A DNA stretch of 64,000 bases from Mycolicibacterium hodleri (GCF_025822245.1 NZ_JACKTL010000073.1:1-64000); one strand, 5' to 3'. Positions 31,676 to 41,061 are shown, numbered from the stretch's first letter. Notes: generated by a model not told the origin, from the sequence alone. Numbers and translations: made by a program.

Positions 31676-34585
31676 ATGACGACGGTAGGCCGCGGCGTCG
31701 ACGTCGTCGAACTGCTGGGCACCAGTGGGGTCGAGGTCGACGTCAGCAGTAGGCGCCTGGCCGAATACAGCTACGACGCCTCGAATTACCGCGTCGCGCC
31801 GCTGGCCGTCGCGTTTCCTCGCGACGCCGGTGACGTCAGCCGCCTCGTGGCCACGTGCCACCGCGCGGGAGTCCCCGTCGTCGCGCGAGGTGGCGGAACG
31901 TCGATGGCGGGCAACGCGATTGGTCGCGGAGTGGTGATCGACACGTCGCGCTACATGAATGCCATCGTGTCCGTCGACGCCGCCAACCGGACCACGGTGG
32001 TCGAGCCGGGGGTCGTCCTGGCCGATCTCGCCGAGGCCGTCCAGCACCGCACGGGCAACCTGCTGACCTTCGCGCCCGATCCCTCGAGCAGGAACCGCGC
32101 CACCGTCGGAGGAGCGATCGGCAACGACGCGTGCGGCAACCACTCCGTCCGGTACGGCCGCACCGGCGACCACGTGGTGTCCCTCGACGTGGTTCTCGCC
32201 GACGGCACCCGGCTCACCGCCACCCGCACCGCGCTGCAAGCCACCGACTCCGACGACGTGGCCGCGGTCGAGCGGGCCAGTCAGCTGACCGCCGATCTCA
32301 AAGCCCTCGCCGCCGGTTACATGGCCCAGTTCCGTCTCGAACTGGGCCGCATTCCGCGGCAGGTGTCCGGCTTCCACTTGGCGAATCTCCTGCCGGAGAA
32401 CGGCTTCGACGTTGCCCGCGCCCTCGTCGGCAGCGAGGGAACCTGCGCGATCGTGGTGGGTGCCACCATGCGCCTGGTGGACGTGCCGTCGTCGGCCCTG
32501 CTGCTGATCGTGGCCTACGACGACGTCGTGGACGCCGCGCGGGACGTGACGACGATCCTGAAGTACTCGCCCGCCGCGATCGAGGGCATCGACGAACAGA
32601 TCGTGGCGACCATGAGGGCTCGGCGCGGTCCGGACTCGGTGTCCGAGCTGCCCGCCGGGCGCGCGTGGCTCTACGTCGACCTCGACGGGGAGGACGACGT
32701 CGCCGTCGAAGCGCAAGCAAGGAGGCTCCAAGGCGAGCTTCGAACCAACGGGCGGGCGCTCGACTGCCGCGAGGTCCGCGACCCCGTCGAGCGCAGGAAG
32801 TTGTGGCGCGTCCGAGAGGACGGGGCCGGCCTGTCGTCGCGGCTTGAGTTACCCGACGGGTCGAGCGTCACCTCGTGGCCGGGCTGGGAGGACTCCGCCG
32901 TCGCCCCAGAGGACCTGGCCGACTACCTTGCCGACTTTCGGCTCCTTCTCGAGCGGTATCACCTCGTCGGCGTGATGTACGGCCACTTCGGGGCAGGCTG
33001 CATGCACATCCGAATAACGTTCGACCAGCGGACCGCCGAGGGCCGGCAAGTGATGTCGGCGTTCCTCACCGCCGCCGCACGCCTGGTGGTCCAGCACGGC
33101 GGCACCCTGTCCGGAGAACACGGCGACGGCAGGGCCCGCTCGCAGCTCCTGCCCGAGATGTACTCCCCGGCCGTCATGGAGGCCTTCGCGAGGTTCAAGC
33201 GTCTCTTCGACCCCACCAACGTCCTCAACCCCGGCATGATCGTCGATCCCGAGCCGGTGACCGAGCAACTCGCACTGGCCGACGTCCCGGCGCTGCCATG
33301 GCGGACGACGTTCGTACTTCACGACGAAACCGGTTCGGGAAGCGGAGGGTTCGCCGACGCCGTCCAGCGCTGTATCGGCGTGGGACGGTGCCGCTCCCAC
33401 GGCAGCGGGGTGATGTGCCCCAGCTTCCGGGCCACCGGCGACGAGAAGGACTCCACCCGCGGCCGCGCCCGCGTGCTGCAGGACATGGTTCGCGGGGCAC
33501 GCAGCGTCGAGGAGGGGTGGGCATCCGAGGACGTGCGGGAGGCACTGGACTTGTGCCTGTCGTGCAAGGCGTGTTCGTCGGACTGCCCGACCGGTGTGGA
33601 CATGGCCACCTACAAGGCCGAGTTCTTCGACCACTACTACCGCGGGCGGATCCGCCCGGTGGCGCACTATTCGCTGGGGTGGCTCCCCCGCTGGCTCACC
33701 GTGACCGCACGGGTGGCGCCGCTCGTCAACGCCGCCTTGGCCAGTCCGTTGCGGTCGGCGGGACTGCGCCTGGGCGGCTTGACCACCGAGCGGTCGCTGC
33801 CAAGGTTCGCGTCCACACGCCAACTGCGCCAAGAACTCTCACCCCGCCGCGCCGGGGTTCGCGACGTGGTGCTCGTCGTGGACTCCTTCACCAAGGGCTT
33901 CCGGCCCGAGGTCGCCGGGGCGGCGCTCCGGGTCGTCGAGGACGCCGGGCAGTGCGCGGAGGTGCGCACCGACGTCTGTTGCGGGTTGACCTGGATATCC
34001 ACCGGGCAACTACGGCAGGCACGAAAGCGCTTGTCTCGCAGCGCCGCTGCGCTCGACGACGGGACCGACCGTCCGATCGTCGTCACCGAGCCGAGTTGCG
34101 CGGCAGCACTGCGCAAGGACCTGCCCGAGCTCGTCGACTCGCCCGCCGCGCACCGGGTGGCGCGACGCGTCCGTAGCTTCGCCGAACACGTCAGCGCACA
34201 ACGCGCCGGCGGCTGGACCCCGAGTGCGACGCTCCCCTCGTCGGTCACCGTGCAAACCCATTGTCACGAGTACGCCGTATTCGGTGCCACCACACAGCTT
34301 CAGGCGCTCAGAGCCGTCGGAATCGACGACGTTCGCGAGGCCACCGGATGCTGCGGCGTCGCCGGCAACTTCGGTTTCGAGCGGCAGCACCATGACGTCA
34401 GCATGGCCGTTGCCGAACAAGCGCTCGCACCGGCGTTGAGGGCCGACCCGGACGCCGTCGTGCTCACCGACGGGTTCAGCTGCCACATGCAGGCCCGGCA
34501 ACTCAAGGACGATCCGACACCGAGTGCATCCGTGCACCTCGCGCAACTGCTCGACCCCCTCAACCGACAGGAGTCTCCCCGATGA
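31676..34585 (+). CDS. FAD/Fe-S D-2-hydroxyacid dehydrogenase (YdiJ/Dld type)
   Basis: A 969-residue protein joining three parts: an FAD_binding_4 domain (about 40-225, PVVARGGGTSMAGNAIGRG), an FAD-oxidase C domain (to about 540, GVMYGHFGAGCMHIR, SGEHGDGRAR), and an Fe-S part with CIGVGRCRSHGSGVMCP and CLSCKACSSDCPTG plus two CCG-type motifs ending GCCGVAGNFG. This architecture is found in YdiJ-like D-2-hydroxyglutarate and D-lactate dehydrogenases. Electrons would go to the quinone pool. It overlaps the next gene by four bases. Confidence 0.88.
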   Translation: MTTVGRGVDVVELLGTSGVEVDVSSRRLAEYSYDASNYRVAPLAVAFPRDAGDVSRLVATCHRAGVPVVARGGGTSMAGNAIGRGVVIDTSRYMNAIVSVDAANRTTVVEPGVVLADLAEAVQHRTGNLLTFAPDPSSRNRATVGGAIGNDACGNHSVRYGRTGDHVVSLDVVLADGTRLTATRTALQATDSDDVAAVERASQLTADLKALAAGYMAQFRLELGRIPRQVSGFHLANLLPENGFDVARALVGSEGTCAIVVGATMRLVDVPSSALLLIVAYDDVVDAARDVTTILKYSPAAIEGIDEQIVATMRARRGPDSVSELPAGRAWLYVDLDGEDDVAVEAQARRLQGELRTNGRALDCREVRDPVERRKLWRVREDGAGLSSRLELPDGSSVTSWPGWEDSAVAPEDLADYLADFRLLLERYHLVGVMYGHFGAGCMHIRITFDQRTAEGRQVMSAFLTAAARLVVQHGGTLSGEHGDGRARSQLLPEMYSPAVMEAFARFKRLFDPTNVLNPGMIVDPEPVTEQLALADVPALPWRTTFVLHDETGSGSGGFADAVQRCIGVGRCRSHGSGVMCPSFRATGDEKDSTRGRARVLQDMVRGARSVEEGWASEDVREALDLCLSCKACSSDCPTGVDMATYKAEFFDHYYRGRIRPVAHYSLGWLPRWLTVTARVAPLVNAALASPLRSAGLRLGGLTTERSLPRFASTRQLRQELSPRRAGVRDVVLVVDSFTKGFRPEVAGAALRVVEDAGQCAEVRTDVCCGLTWISTGQLRQARKRLSRSAAALDDGTDRPIVVTEPSCAAALRKDLPELVDSPAAHRVARRVRSFAEHVSAQRAGGWTPSATLPSSVTVQTHCHEYAVFGATTQLQALRAVGIDDVREATGCCGVAGNFGFERQHHDVSMAVAEQALAPALRADPDAVVLTDGFSCHMQARQLKDDPTPSASVHLAQLLDPLNRQESPR

Positions 34586-36090
34586 CCGCGCCGACGACCA
34601 ATCTCGACCCGACCGCGCCCCGCCCCGCGATCGCCTCGATTCCCACCGGGCTGCTGATCGACGGGCAGTGGCGGGAGGCCGCCGGCGGAAGGGTCTTCGA
34701 CGTCGAGAACCCGGCCACGGGTGAGGTGCTCACAGCCGTCGCCGACGCCAGCCCGGCCGACGGAGACGCCGCGCTCGCGGCGGCGGTGCGGGCGAAGACG
34801 TCATGGGCGCGGACCGCACCGCGGTACCGCAGCGAAATATTGCGTAACGCATACGATTTGGTGATGGCCCGGCAGGAGTGGCTGGCCGAGGTCATGACGT
34901 TGGAGATGGGCAAGCCGCTCGCCGAGGCCATGGGTGAAGTGGCCTACGCCGCCGAGTTCCTGCGGTGGTTCTCCGAGGAGGCAGTACGGGTCTCCGGTGA
35001 CCACACCACGACCGGCGACGGAGCCAACCGAATCATCGTGACCCGTGAACCGGTCGGCCCGTGCGTGCTCATCACCCCCTGGAACTTTCCCCTGGCCATG
35101 GGGACACGCAAGATTGCGCCCGCGGTCGCCGCCGGTTGCACCATGGTGCTCAAGCCTGCGCCCCAGACGCCGCTGAGTTCGCTTGCGCTGGCCGCGATTC
35201 TGCAGGAGAGCGGCTTGCCCGCGGGAGTGCTCAACGTCGTGAACACCACCGATGCGAGCACCGTGGTGCAGCGCTGGATGACCAGCGGCACGGCCCGCAA
35301 GGTGAGTTTCACCGGCTCCACCGGCGTGGGCAAGCTTCTGCTGCGCCAAGCCGCGGAGACGGTGATGCGCTCCTCGATGGAACTGGGCGGCAACGCCCCG
35401 TTCGTCGTCTGCGCGGACGCCGACGTCGACGTCGCCGTCGACGGTGCCATGGCGGCCAAGATGCGCAACATGGGTGAGGCGTGCACCGCAGCCAACCGCA
35501 TGTACGTCCACCGTGACCTCGCGGCGACGTTCTCCGAACGGCTCGCGGCGCGGATGGCCGCGTTGACGGTGGGCGACGGACTCGACGACGGCACCGAGGT
35601 GGGGCCGTTGATCGACTCGGCGGCGCGCGCGAAGGTGCAGCGACTGGTCGACGACGCGTTGGCGCGTGGCGCGACGGCGCTGACGGGCGGGCGGCTGCCG
35701 GAGGGACCGGGCTACTTCTACCCGCCCACCGTCCTGGCGGACGTGTCCGCCGAATCCGAGTTGATGACCACCGAGGTGTTCGGACCCGTGGCTCCCGTCA
35801 TTCCCTTCGACGACGAAGACGAGGTGATCGACCGCGCCAACGACACCGACTGGGGTTTGGTGGGATACGTGTTCACCCAGGACGTCGACCGTGCCTTCGA
35901 CCTCAGTGAGCGACTCGAAGTCGGCATGGTGGGGGTGAACACCGGCGTGGTGTCCAACCCGGCCGCACCGTTCGGCGGGGTGAAGCAGTCCGGTCTGGGA
36001 CGCGAAGGCGGCAAGGTCGGCATCGACGAATTCCTGGAGTACAAGTACCTTGCGGTGCCCCGGCGCCAGGGCCGCCGAGACCCCGCCTAA
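34582..36090 (+). CDS. succinate-semialdehyde-type dehydrogenase
   Basis: A 502-residue NAD(P)-dependent aldehyde dehydrogenase. Nucleophile Cys301 is in GEACTAANRM and Glu267 in MELGG; PWNFPLAMGTRKIAPA and FTGSTGVGK match the GabD group of succinate/glutarate-semialdehyde dehydrogenases. It closes the plus-strand arm. GACAGGAG precedes the start. Its stop overlaps the stop of the convergent MFS gene by four bases, leaving no room for a terminator between them. Confidence 0.9.
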   Translation: MTAPTTNLDPTAPRPAIASIPTGLLIDGQWREAAGGRVFDVENPATGEVLTAVADASPADGDAALAAAVRAKTSWARTAPRYRSEILRNAYDLVMARQEWLAEVMTLEMGKPLAEAMGEVAYAAEFLRWFSEEAVRVSGDHTTTGDGANRIIVTREPVGPCVLITPWNFPLAMGTRKIAPAVAAGCTMVLKPAPQTPLSSLALAAILQESGLPAGVLNVVNTTDASTVVQRWMTSGTARKVSFTGSTGVGKLLLRQAAETVMRSSMELGGNAPFVVCADADVDVAVDGAMAAKMRNMGEACTAANRMYVHRDLAATFSERLAARMAALTVGDGLDDGTEVGPLIDSAARAKVQRLVDDALARGATALTGGRLPEGPGYFYPPTVLADVSAESELMTTEVFGPVAPVIPFDDEDEVIDRANDTDWGLVGYVFTQDVDRAFDLSERLEVGMVGVNTGVVSNPAAPFGGVKQSGLGREGGKVGIDEFLEYKYLAVPRRQGRRDPA

Positions 36091-37358
36091 CCGACCGGGC
36101 TCGGCGAGGGCTCGGCGTCGGCGGGCTTTGGCGGCTCGTCGACCGACGAGCGGGTCTCGGGAACGGTGAAGACCAGCAGCACCAAGGCGACGACCGCGAT
36201 GGCGGTCAACGCGAGCATGGCGGTGGTGTATCCCGCGGCCTGGTCGATCGCGCCGGCCAGCGCCGGGCTGAGGGTTCCCCCGATGCCCTGCACCATCGTC
36301 GCGGCGCCGAACGCGACGTTGAAGCGGCCGCTCCCCCGGGTCAGATCGGCCACCATGATGGCGAACAGCGCACCCTGCAGGCCGGCGCCGATGCCGTCGA
36401 GGGCCTGGACGGCGATGACCTCGCCGGGGTTGGACGCCAGGACGAACAGGAGGCCGCGGACGGGCAGCACCACGAATGCCGCCACCATCAACGGTTTTCG
36501 GCCCCACTGGTCTCCCCGCTTGGAGACCAGGAGCGCCATCGGAATCATCACGACCTGCGCCACGATGATGAGCGCCGCCTGGTATAGCGCACCGTCGCCG
36601 GTGTTGCCGACGGCCAGCTTCTGCCCGGTGATGGGCAGCATCGCGCCGTTGGCCAACTGCCACAATCCGACCACGGCCGCCAGCAGCAACAGCGGGCGGT
36701 TGCGCAGCAGCATCCGAAGCCCCGAGGGCTTGTCGTCGTCGCCGTCGTCGTCCTTCGGCTTCAGGCCGCGGGCGAGGTCGTCGTTGATCAAGTTCCCCTT
36801 GATCATCAAGGTGGTCACCACTACGAAGATGCCGAAGAGACTGGCCAGCCAGAATCCCATCTTCAGGCTGATGAGATACCCCGCGAGACCGGCGACCGCA
36901 GAGCCCATCACGTTGCCCGCGTGGTTGAACGCCTGCATGCGCCCGGTCTGGGCGGCGTAGCGCTTGGGGCCGACCATGCCCAGTGCGATGGCGGCGATCA
37001 CCGGGCCAAGCACCACACCCGCGACGCCGGTGATCAATTGCGCGGCGGTGACGATCGCGAAGGTCGGCTTGAGCGTGACGATGAAGGTGCCGAACGACGT
37101 GAGGGCGGCCGCGGCGGCCAGCAGTGCACGCTTGTGCCGGGTGGCGTCGATCAGCGCCCCCGCCGGCGCGTTGAGCAGCAGCCCGACCGCCCCGCCGAGG
37201 GTGAGGATCAGCCCGATGTTGGCGGGGTTCCACGTTTCCTTGTTGATGAGGTAAACGCCGAGGAACGGCCCGAGGCCGGCCTGCACGTCGGCGAGGAAGA
37301 AGTTGACCCCGTCCAGCGCCCAGAGGGACCGCTTGAGCTCCGGGCTGTCCGTCGTCAT
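36087..37358 (-). CDS. MFS transporter
   Basis: A 423-residue protein with twelve predicted helices (WALDGVNFFLADVQAGLGPFLGVYL in helix 1; a conserved DATRHKR after helix 2) and a long charged central loop rich in Asp/Lys. It belongs to the group of MFS proteins without an assigned substrate. The start at 37358 overlaps the end of the 2H phosphoesterase gene, so they form a two-gene unit. The acidic C-terminal tail (PPKPADAEPSPSPVG) is probably disordered. Confidence 0.85.
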   Translation of the reverse strand: MTTDSPELKRSLWALDGVNFFLADVQAGLGPFLGVYLINKETWNPANIGLILTLGGAVGLLLNAPAGALIDATRHKRALLAAAAALTSFGTFIVTLKPTFAIVTAAQLITGVAGVVLGPVIAAIALGMVGPKRYAAQTGRMQAFNHAGNVMGSAVAGLAGYLISLKMGFWLASLFGIFVVVTTLMIKGNLINDDLARGLKPKDDDGDDDKPSGLRMLLRNRPLLLLAAVVGLWQLANGAMLPITGQKLAVGNTGDGALYQAALIIVAQVVMIPMALLVSKRGDQWGRKPLMVAAFVVLPVRGLLFVLASNPGEVIAVQALDGIGAGLQGALFAIMVADLTRGSGRFNVAFGAATMVQGIGGTLSPALAGAIDQAAGYTTAMLALTAIAVVALVLLVFTVPETRSSVDEPPKPADAEPSPSPVG

Positions 37359-38059
37359 CGGAGGGCCCGTCCGGTTAGGGTCCACGAGCCGTACCGGGTG
37401 GTGCAGGTTCCGTTCGGGCTCATCCCGTAGAGGGCCAGATCGCCCAGCTCGCCACTGAATTCGTCGACCGCGGGCAGGACGAACAGGTCGGTGCGGCTGG
37501 TCTCGTCGCGCGGCCAGGTGAGGGTGACGTGCGGGCGGAACCGGTCGTCCTCGTCGTCGGAGACGTCGTCGAAGCCGTAGCGCCGGAGTTGACGCACCCG
37601 CGCCGGGTCGTCGGGATGGGGGTCGTCGACGATCGCCGCCAGTGGTTCCCCGCCTGGCCCGCGCTCCCTGAGCCGGCCGCGGCGCAGCGGTTCCACCGCG
37701 GCGACCACGGCCCGCTGAACGCCCCGAAACCCGTCGGTGGGGTCGAAGAACACCTCGGGAGCGCCCTCGTGGTTGTGCCGGTACTCCGTCGCCGTGGCCG
37801 GCACCGGTCCGCACGTTTGTGCCGCCTCGGCCAGCGCCGCGCCGACCTCGGGCACCTCGTGGTCCTCGACGGCCACCATGAAGATCGACACGTGCGGCTC
37901 ACACGGCCCGTCGGACTGCCCGGGGAAGTCCGCACCGAGGCGGAAGCACGCGCCGCCGTGCGCCTCCATGGCGTCGGCCAGCTGGTTGCTGCACGTGACG
38001 GCCAATTGACGCAACCGTCGCGGGAGGACGAAGACGACGTCGAGTGTCACCAGGGTCAT
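37355..38059 (-). CDS. 2H phosphoesterase (2'-5' RNA ligase-like)
   Basis: A 234-residue protein with two HxS/T motifs, PHVSIFM near residue 56 and RPHVTLTW near 176, the paired histidines of 2H phosphoesterases. Members hydrolyse cyclic phosphodiesters in RNA or small nucleotides such as ADP-ribose cyclic phosphate. An acidic insert separates the two halves. It is the first gene of a pair with the MFS transporter (4-base overlap), so its substrate may be linked to the transported compound. Confidence 0.78.
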   Translation of the reverse strand: MTLVTLDVVFVLPRRLRQLAVTCSNQLADAMEAHGGACFRLGADFPGQSDGPCEPHVSIFMVAVEDHEVPEVGAALAEAAQTCGPVPATATEYRHNHEGAPEVFFDPTDGFRGVQRAVVAAVEPLRRGRLRERGPGGEPLAAIVDDPHPDDPARVRQLRRYGFDDVSDDEDDRFRPHVTLTWPRDETSRTDLFVLPAVDEFSGELGDLALYGMSPNGTCTTRYGSWTLTGRALR

Positions 38060-38185
38060 TGCGCTTCTCTCTCAAGAAGAGACCCGGTGGTCCGGGCGGC
38101 AAACACCACGGCGGTGTATTGCTGCGGGTGATGTTGACCGATGAACCTGAATCGAAACTGAAGATTTCGAACCTGGCAACTAGCT

Positions 38186-38210
38186 GAATGCATTGTCTCT
38201 CAATGCATTC
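38186..38210. repeat. perfect inverted repeat, operator or terminator
   Basis: GAATGCATTG and CAATGCATTC form a 10-bp perfect repeat with a five-base spacer (TCTCT). It begins 14 bases beyond the stop of the deacetylase operon and about 130 bases before the start of the 2H phosphoesterase gene. The AT-rich arms are atypical for a mycobacterial terminator, so an operator is as likely. Confidence 0.55.
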
Positions 38211-38223
38211 GCCGGTCCCGCGG

Positions 38224-39333
38224 CTACAACCGCAATGCGTCGGCGATCAGCGCCGCCTGCGCGATGACCGCGTCCTGCCACGGCTGCAGCACGTGGGCCG
38301 GTGAGACGTCGAAGCTCTGCCCGAACGGATCCGGCACCCCCGTCTCGTGCCCGGACAAGGCCTCGAGGACCGCGAGCCCGCAAAACGGCACGTGCACAGG
38401 CGAATACCCGCCTTCGTGGGAGAAGACGATCCTCCCGCCGCAGACGTCCTCGGCCAGGTCCACCAGCATGGCGGCCATGTCCTTGAAGCCCCCGGAGGTG
38501 ACGGTCATGCAGCCCAGCGGGTCGACGGGGCTGGGGTCGAAACCGCTGGAGACGAAGACGATCTCGGGTCGGAAGGCGGTGACGGCCGGGACCGCAACGC
38601 GTTCGATGGCCGCGCGGTAGGCGCCGTTGCCGGACCCGGCTGGCAGCGGCACGTTGAGGTTGGTGCCTTGCGCGCCGGTCTCGGTGACGCTGCCGGTGTC
38701 CTGCGGGAACAGCCGGTCCTGATGCAGCGAGATGGTGAGGACGTCGGCGTCGTCGGCGTAGATCGACTCGGCGCCGTTGCCGTGGTGCACGTCGTAGTCG
38801 ACGATCGCGACCCGCCGAACCCCGAACGTCGCCCGCACGTATTCGATTGCGACACAGACGTTCGAGAAGAGGCAGTAGCCCATGCCCATGTCGCGGCGGG
38901 CGTGGTGGCCCGGTGGGCGCACCAGGGCATACGCGTTGTCGACGGCGCCGCTCAGCACGGCTTCGGCGGCGGCCATGGTGCCACCGGCAGCCAGCCGGGC
39001 GATGTCGTAAGACCCGCGCCCGAAGGGGGTGAAGCCGTCGCCGCCGTCACCGCCGCGGTCGGCGCTCTCGCGTTCGATGCGGTCGACGTGGGCGGCGTCG
39101 TGCACGCGGAGCAGGTCGTCCCGCGACGCCAACCGAGGCTTCACCCGGACGAGTTCGTCGATCATGCCCGAAACTTCGATCAGCCCAGCCATTCTCGACT
39201 TCGACTCGGCGCTCTCGAACGTCATGTGCGGCTGGTTGAAGCCGCCCGCCGGGAAGACGCCGACGTGCGTGCCGGTGTCGTGCCAGGCGTATCGCTCGTG
39301 CCAGACGTAGCCGGTGCGCCGTGTTGCCGTCAT
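38224..39333 (-). CDS. acetylpolyamine amidohydrolase-like deacetylase
   Basis: A 369-residue zinc hydrolase of the histone-deacetylase superfamily. Signatures in order are RPPGHHARRDMGMGYC (charge relay His pair), DYDVHHGNGAES (zinc Asp and His), SSGFDPSPVDPLG (second zinc Asp) and HEGGYSP. The sequence resembles class II/acetylpolyamine amidohydrolases, which remove acetyl groups from polyamines or other N-acetyl amines. Its ATG overlaps the symporter gene by four bases, so it probably acts on the imported compound. Confidence 0.88.
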   Translation of the reverse strand: MTATRRTGYVWHERYAWHDTGTHVGVFPAGGFNQPHMTFESAESKSRMAGLIEVSGMIDELVRVKPRLASRDDLLRVHDAAHVDRIERESADRGGDGGDGFTPFGRGSYDIARLAAGGTMAAAEAVLSGAVDNAYALVRPPGHHARRDMGMGYCLFSNVCVAIEYVRATFGVRRVAIVDYDVHHGNGAESIYADDADVLTISLHQDRLFPQDTGSVTETGAQGTNLNVPLPAGSGNGAYRAAIERVAVPAVTAFRPEIVFVSSGFDPSPVDPLGCMTVTSGGFKDMAAMLVDLAEDVCGGRIVFSHEGGYSPVHVPFCGLAVLEALSGHETGVPDPFGQSFDVSPAHVLQPWQDAVIAQAALIADALRL

Positions 39334-40817
39334 CGTGTGATCCGTTCTGGTGTGTGCAATGAGTCGAAGAGCTCGTCCACGCGGCGTCGTTCGTCCGCGC
39401 CGGCGGGCTTGAGGTAGGACACCGCGACGTAGACGACGACGTTGACCGTCAGTGCGGCCACCCCGGAGGTCATGCCGCCGAGCACCGGGATCGCGATGGG
39501 GAACAACACCTGCAGCACACAGGCGGTCGCGAAGCCGAGCACCATCGCCGCGCACGCCGCGGTGGCGTTGCCCCGCCGCCAGAAGATGCCGAGGAACACC
39601 GTCGGCGCCAGCTGCACGATGCCCTGATAGGACACCTGCGCCAGGGCCACCATGCCCGAGGACAACACATCTGTCGTCGCGACCGCGACGGCACCCGCCA
39701 GCAGCGTCAGCACCCCGACGGCGACCTTGCCCCAGCGGGGATCCTCGACCCGGGTGCCCCGGGCCACGCCCACGACGTCGTTGGCGATCTGAGCGCCAAG
39801 GGCCTGCAGGTTGGCCCCCACGTTCCCCATCGTCGCCGCGAGCACGCACACCCCCGCCACCGTCAAGACGATCGGCCCGCCCACCGAGGCGGTCAGGAAC
39901 CACACCTCGTCGGGCGCGTCGGCGACACCGGGCAGCGTGGATGCGGCCATGGCCAACAGGCACAGTGACGAGCCGAAGATCACCAGCAGCGGGGTGGCCA
40001 TCACCGCGGCCCGCTTGATGGACTGGGTGCTGTTGGAGGCGAACAGCCGCACGAAGATGTCCGGCCAGCACCAGCCGCCGAGCGCCCCGGTGGCGATCAG
40101 GGAGAACAGGTAAAACGGCCCGTCGACGCTGCCCGGCCCGGGCAGGGTGAAGAACGCGGGATCCACCTCACCGAAGCCGTGCCCGTTGGTGAGCAGCCAG
40201 GTGAGCAGACCGAGGATCAGCACCGTGCCGAAGAAGTAGGCGACGACGCCCTGGACGAAGTCGCCGATGACCAGCCCGCGGGCGCCGAGGCGCACGGTCC
40301 ACCACTGCCGGACGACCAGGACGCCGATGCCGATCAGCGCGGCCCACGCCGCGGGAACCGTTCCAAAGGACAGGTATTCGAACACCAGCGTCAGGGACTG
40401 CATGCCGAGCACGACCCACGGGAACGACGCGATGGTGCCGATGACGGCGGCGATCACCCGCACCTTGGTGCACCCGTAGCGCAGACCCAGCAGGTCGGCC
40501 TGGGTGCGCAGGTCGAAGCTGCGTCCCCATTCGTGCACCGGCCTGGCCAGGAGGAACATCAGCACGACGGCGAGGATCGAGTACGCGACGAAGTAGAAGC
40601 CGATGGCACCCGCGCTGGCGGCGTAGCCGGCAAAGGCAATGAAGATGGTGCCGGGCAACCAGGTGTTGACGAAGGCCATGGCAGAGAAAACCGGGCCGAA
40701 AGACCTTCCGGCGGTGGCATATTCGCTGAAGTCGGCGCTGCCCTTGGTGCGCTGCAGCACCACGAACAACACGACCAGGAAGACCGCGACGCCGCCGTAA
40801 CCGATGAGGACGTCCAC
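39330..40817 (-). CDS. SSS-family sodium:solute symporter
   Basis: A 495-residue protein with about thirteen helices (ATAGRSFGPVFSAMAFVNTWLPGTIFIAFAG near the N terminus; GWCWPDIFVRLFAS in the middle) typical of the SSS family, LeuT fold. A GTG at 40817 is one base from the stop of the upstream small membrane gene. Location between a small membrane partner and a deacetylase suggests uptake of an acetylated amine, but family members also carry sugars, proline and carboxylates. Confidence 0.88.
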   Translation of the reverse strand: MDVLIGYGGVAVFLVVLFVVLQRTKGSADFSEYATAGRSFGPVFSAMAFVNTWLPGTIFIAFAGYAASAGAIGFYFVAYSILAVVLMFLLARPVHEWGRSFDLRTQADLLGLRYGCTKVRVIAAVIGTIASFPWVVLGMQSLTLVFEYLSFGTVPAAWAALIGIGVLVVRQWWTVRLGARGLVIGDFVQGVVAYFFGTVLILGLLTWLLTNGHGFGEVDPAFFTLPGPGSVDGPFYLFSLIATGALGGWCWPDIFVRLFASNSTQSIKRAAVMATPLLVIFGSSLCLLAMAASTLPGVADAPDEVWFLTASVGGPIVLTVAGVCVLAATMGNVGANLQALGAQIANDVVGVARGTRVEDPRWGKVAVGVLTLLAGAVAVATTDVLSSGMVALAQVSYQGIVQLAPTVFLGIFWRRGNATAACAAMVLGFATACVLQVLFPIAIPVLGGMTSGVAALTVNVVVYVAVSYLKPAGADERRRVDELFDSLHTPERITR

Positions 40818-40818
40818 G

Positions 40819-41028
40819 TCAGTCCTCCCCGGCGGAGGCGTCGACTCGGTACATCACCAGAAGCGATAGCACCCCGATGACGCCGGTGATCAGAAAGAAC
40901 CAGACTCCACCCTGACCGACGATCCACGTCAGCGGTGGGAACAGCAGGATCACGAAGTTGAGGACCGCGATCGCGAGCACGATGCGTGCGGCGCGGGTCC
41001 TCGGTGGGCGTGGGGCCGGCTGGGCCAT
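40819..41028 (-). CDS. small membrane partner of the symporter
   Basis: A 69-residue protein with two hydrophobic helices (IVLAIAVLNFVILLFPPLTWI and VWFFLITGVIGVLSLLVMY). Small proteins like this (DUF3311 or DUF485-like) commonly precede SSS symporters and are thought to assist them. GGAG precedes the ATG at 41028; an alternative start lies four codons upstream. First gene of the operon, 16 bases after the perfect palindrome. Confidence 0.75.
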   Translation of the reverse strand: MAQPAPRPPRTRAARIVLAIAVLNFVILLFPPLTWIVGQGGVWFFLITGVIGVLSLLVMYRVDASAGED

Positions 41029-41043
41029 CAGCGTCTCCATTCG

Positions 41044-41061
41044 TGCCGGAACGTTCCGGCA
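41044..41061. promoter_or_regulatory. LacI-type operator (perfect 18-bp palindrome)
   Basis: TGCCGGAACGTTCCGGCA is identical to its reverse complement, with the central CG usual for LacI-family operators. It lies between the divergent symporter operon (start 41028) and the LacI-type gene (start 41136), so one site could control both. Confidence 0.78.

Noticed and set aside
34801..37233. An 810-codon open frame on the minus strand
   Set aside because: Antisense to the semialdehyde dehydrogenase and out of frame with the MFS gene; no recognisable protein.
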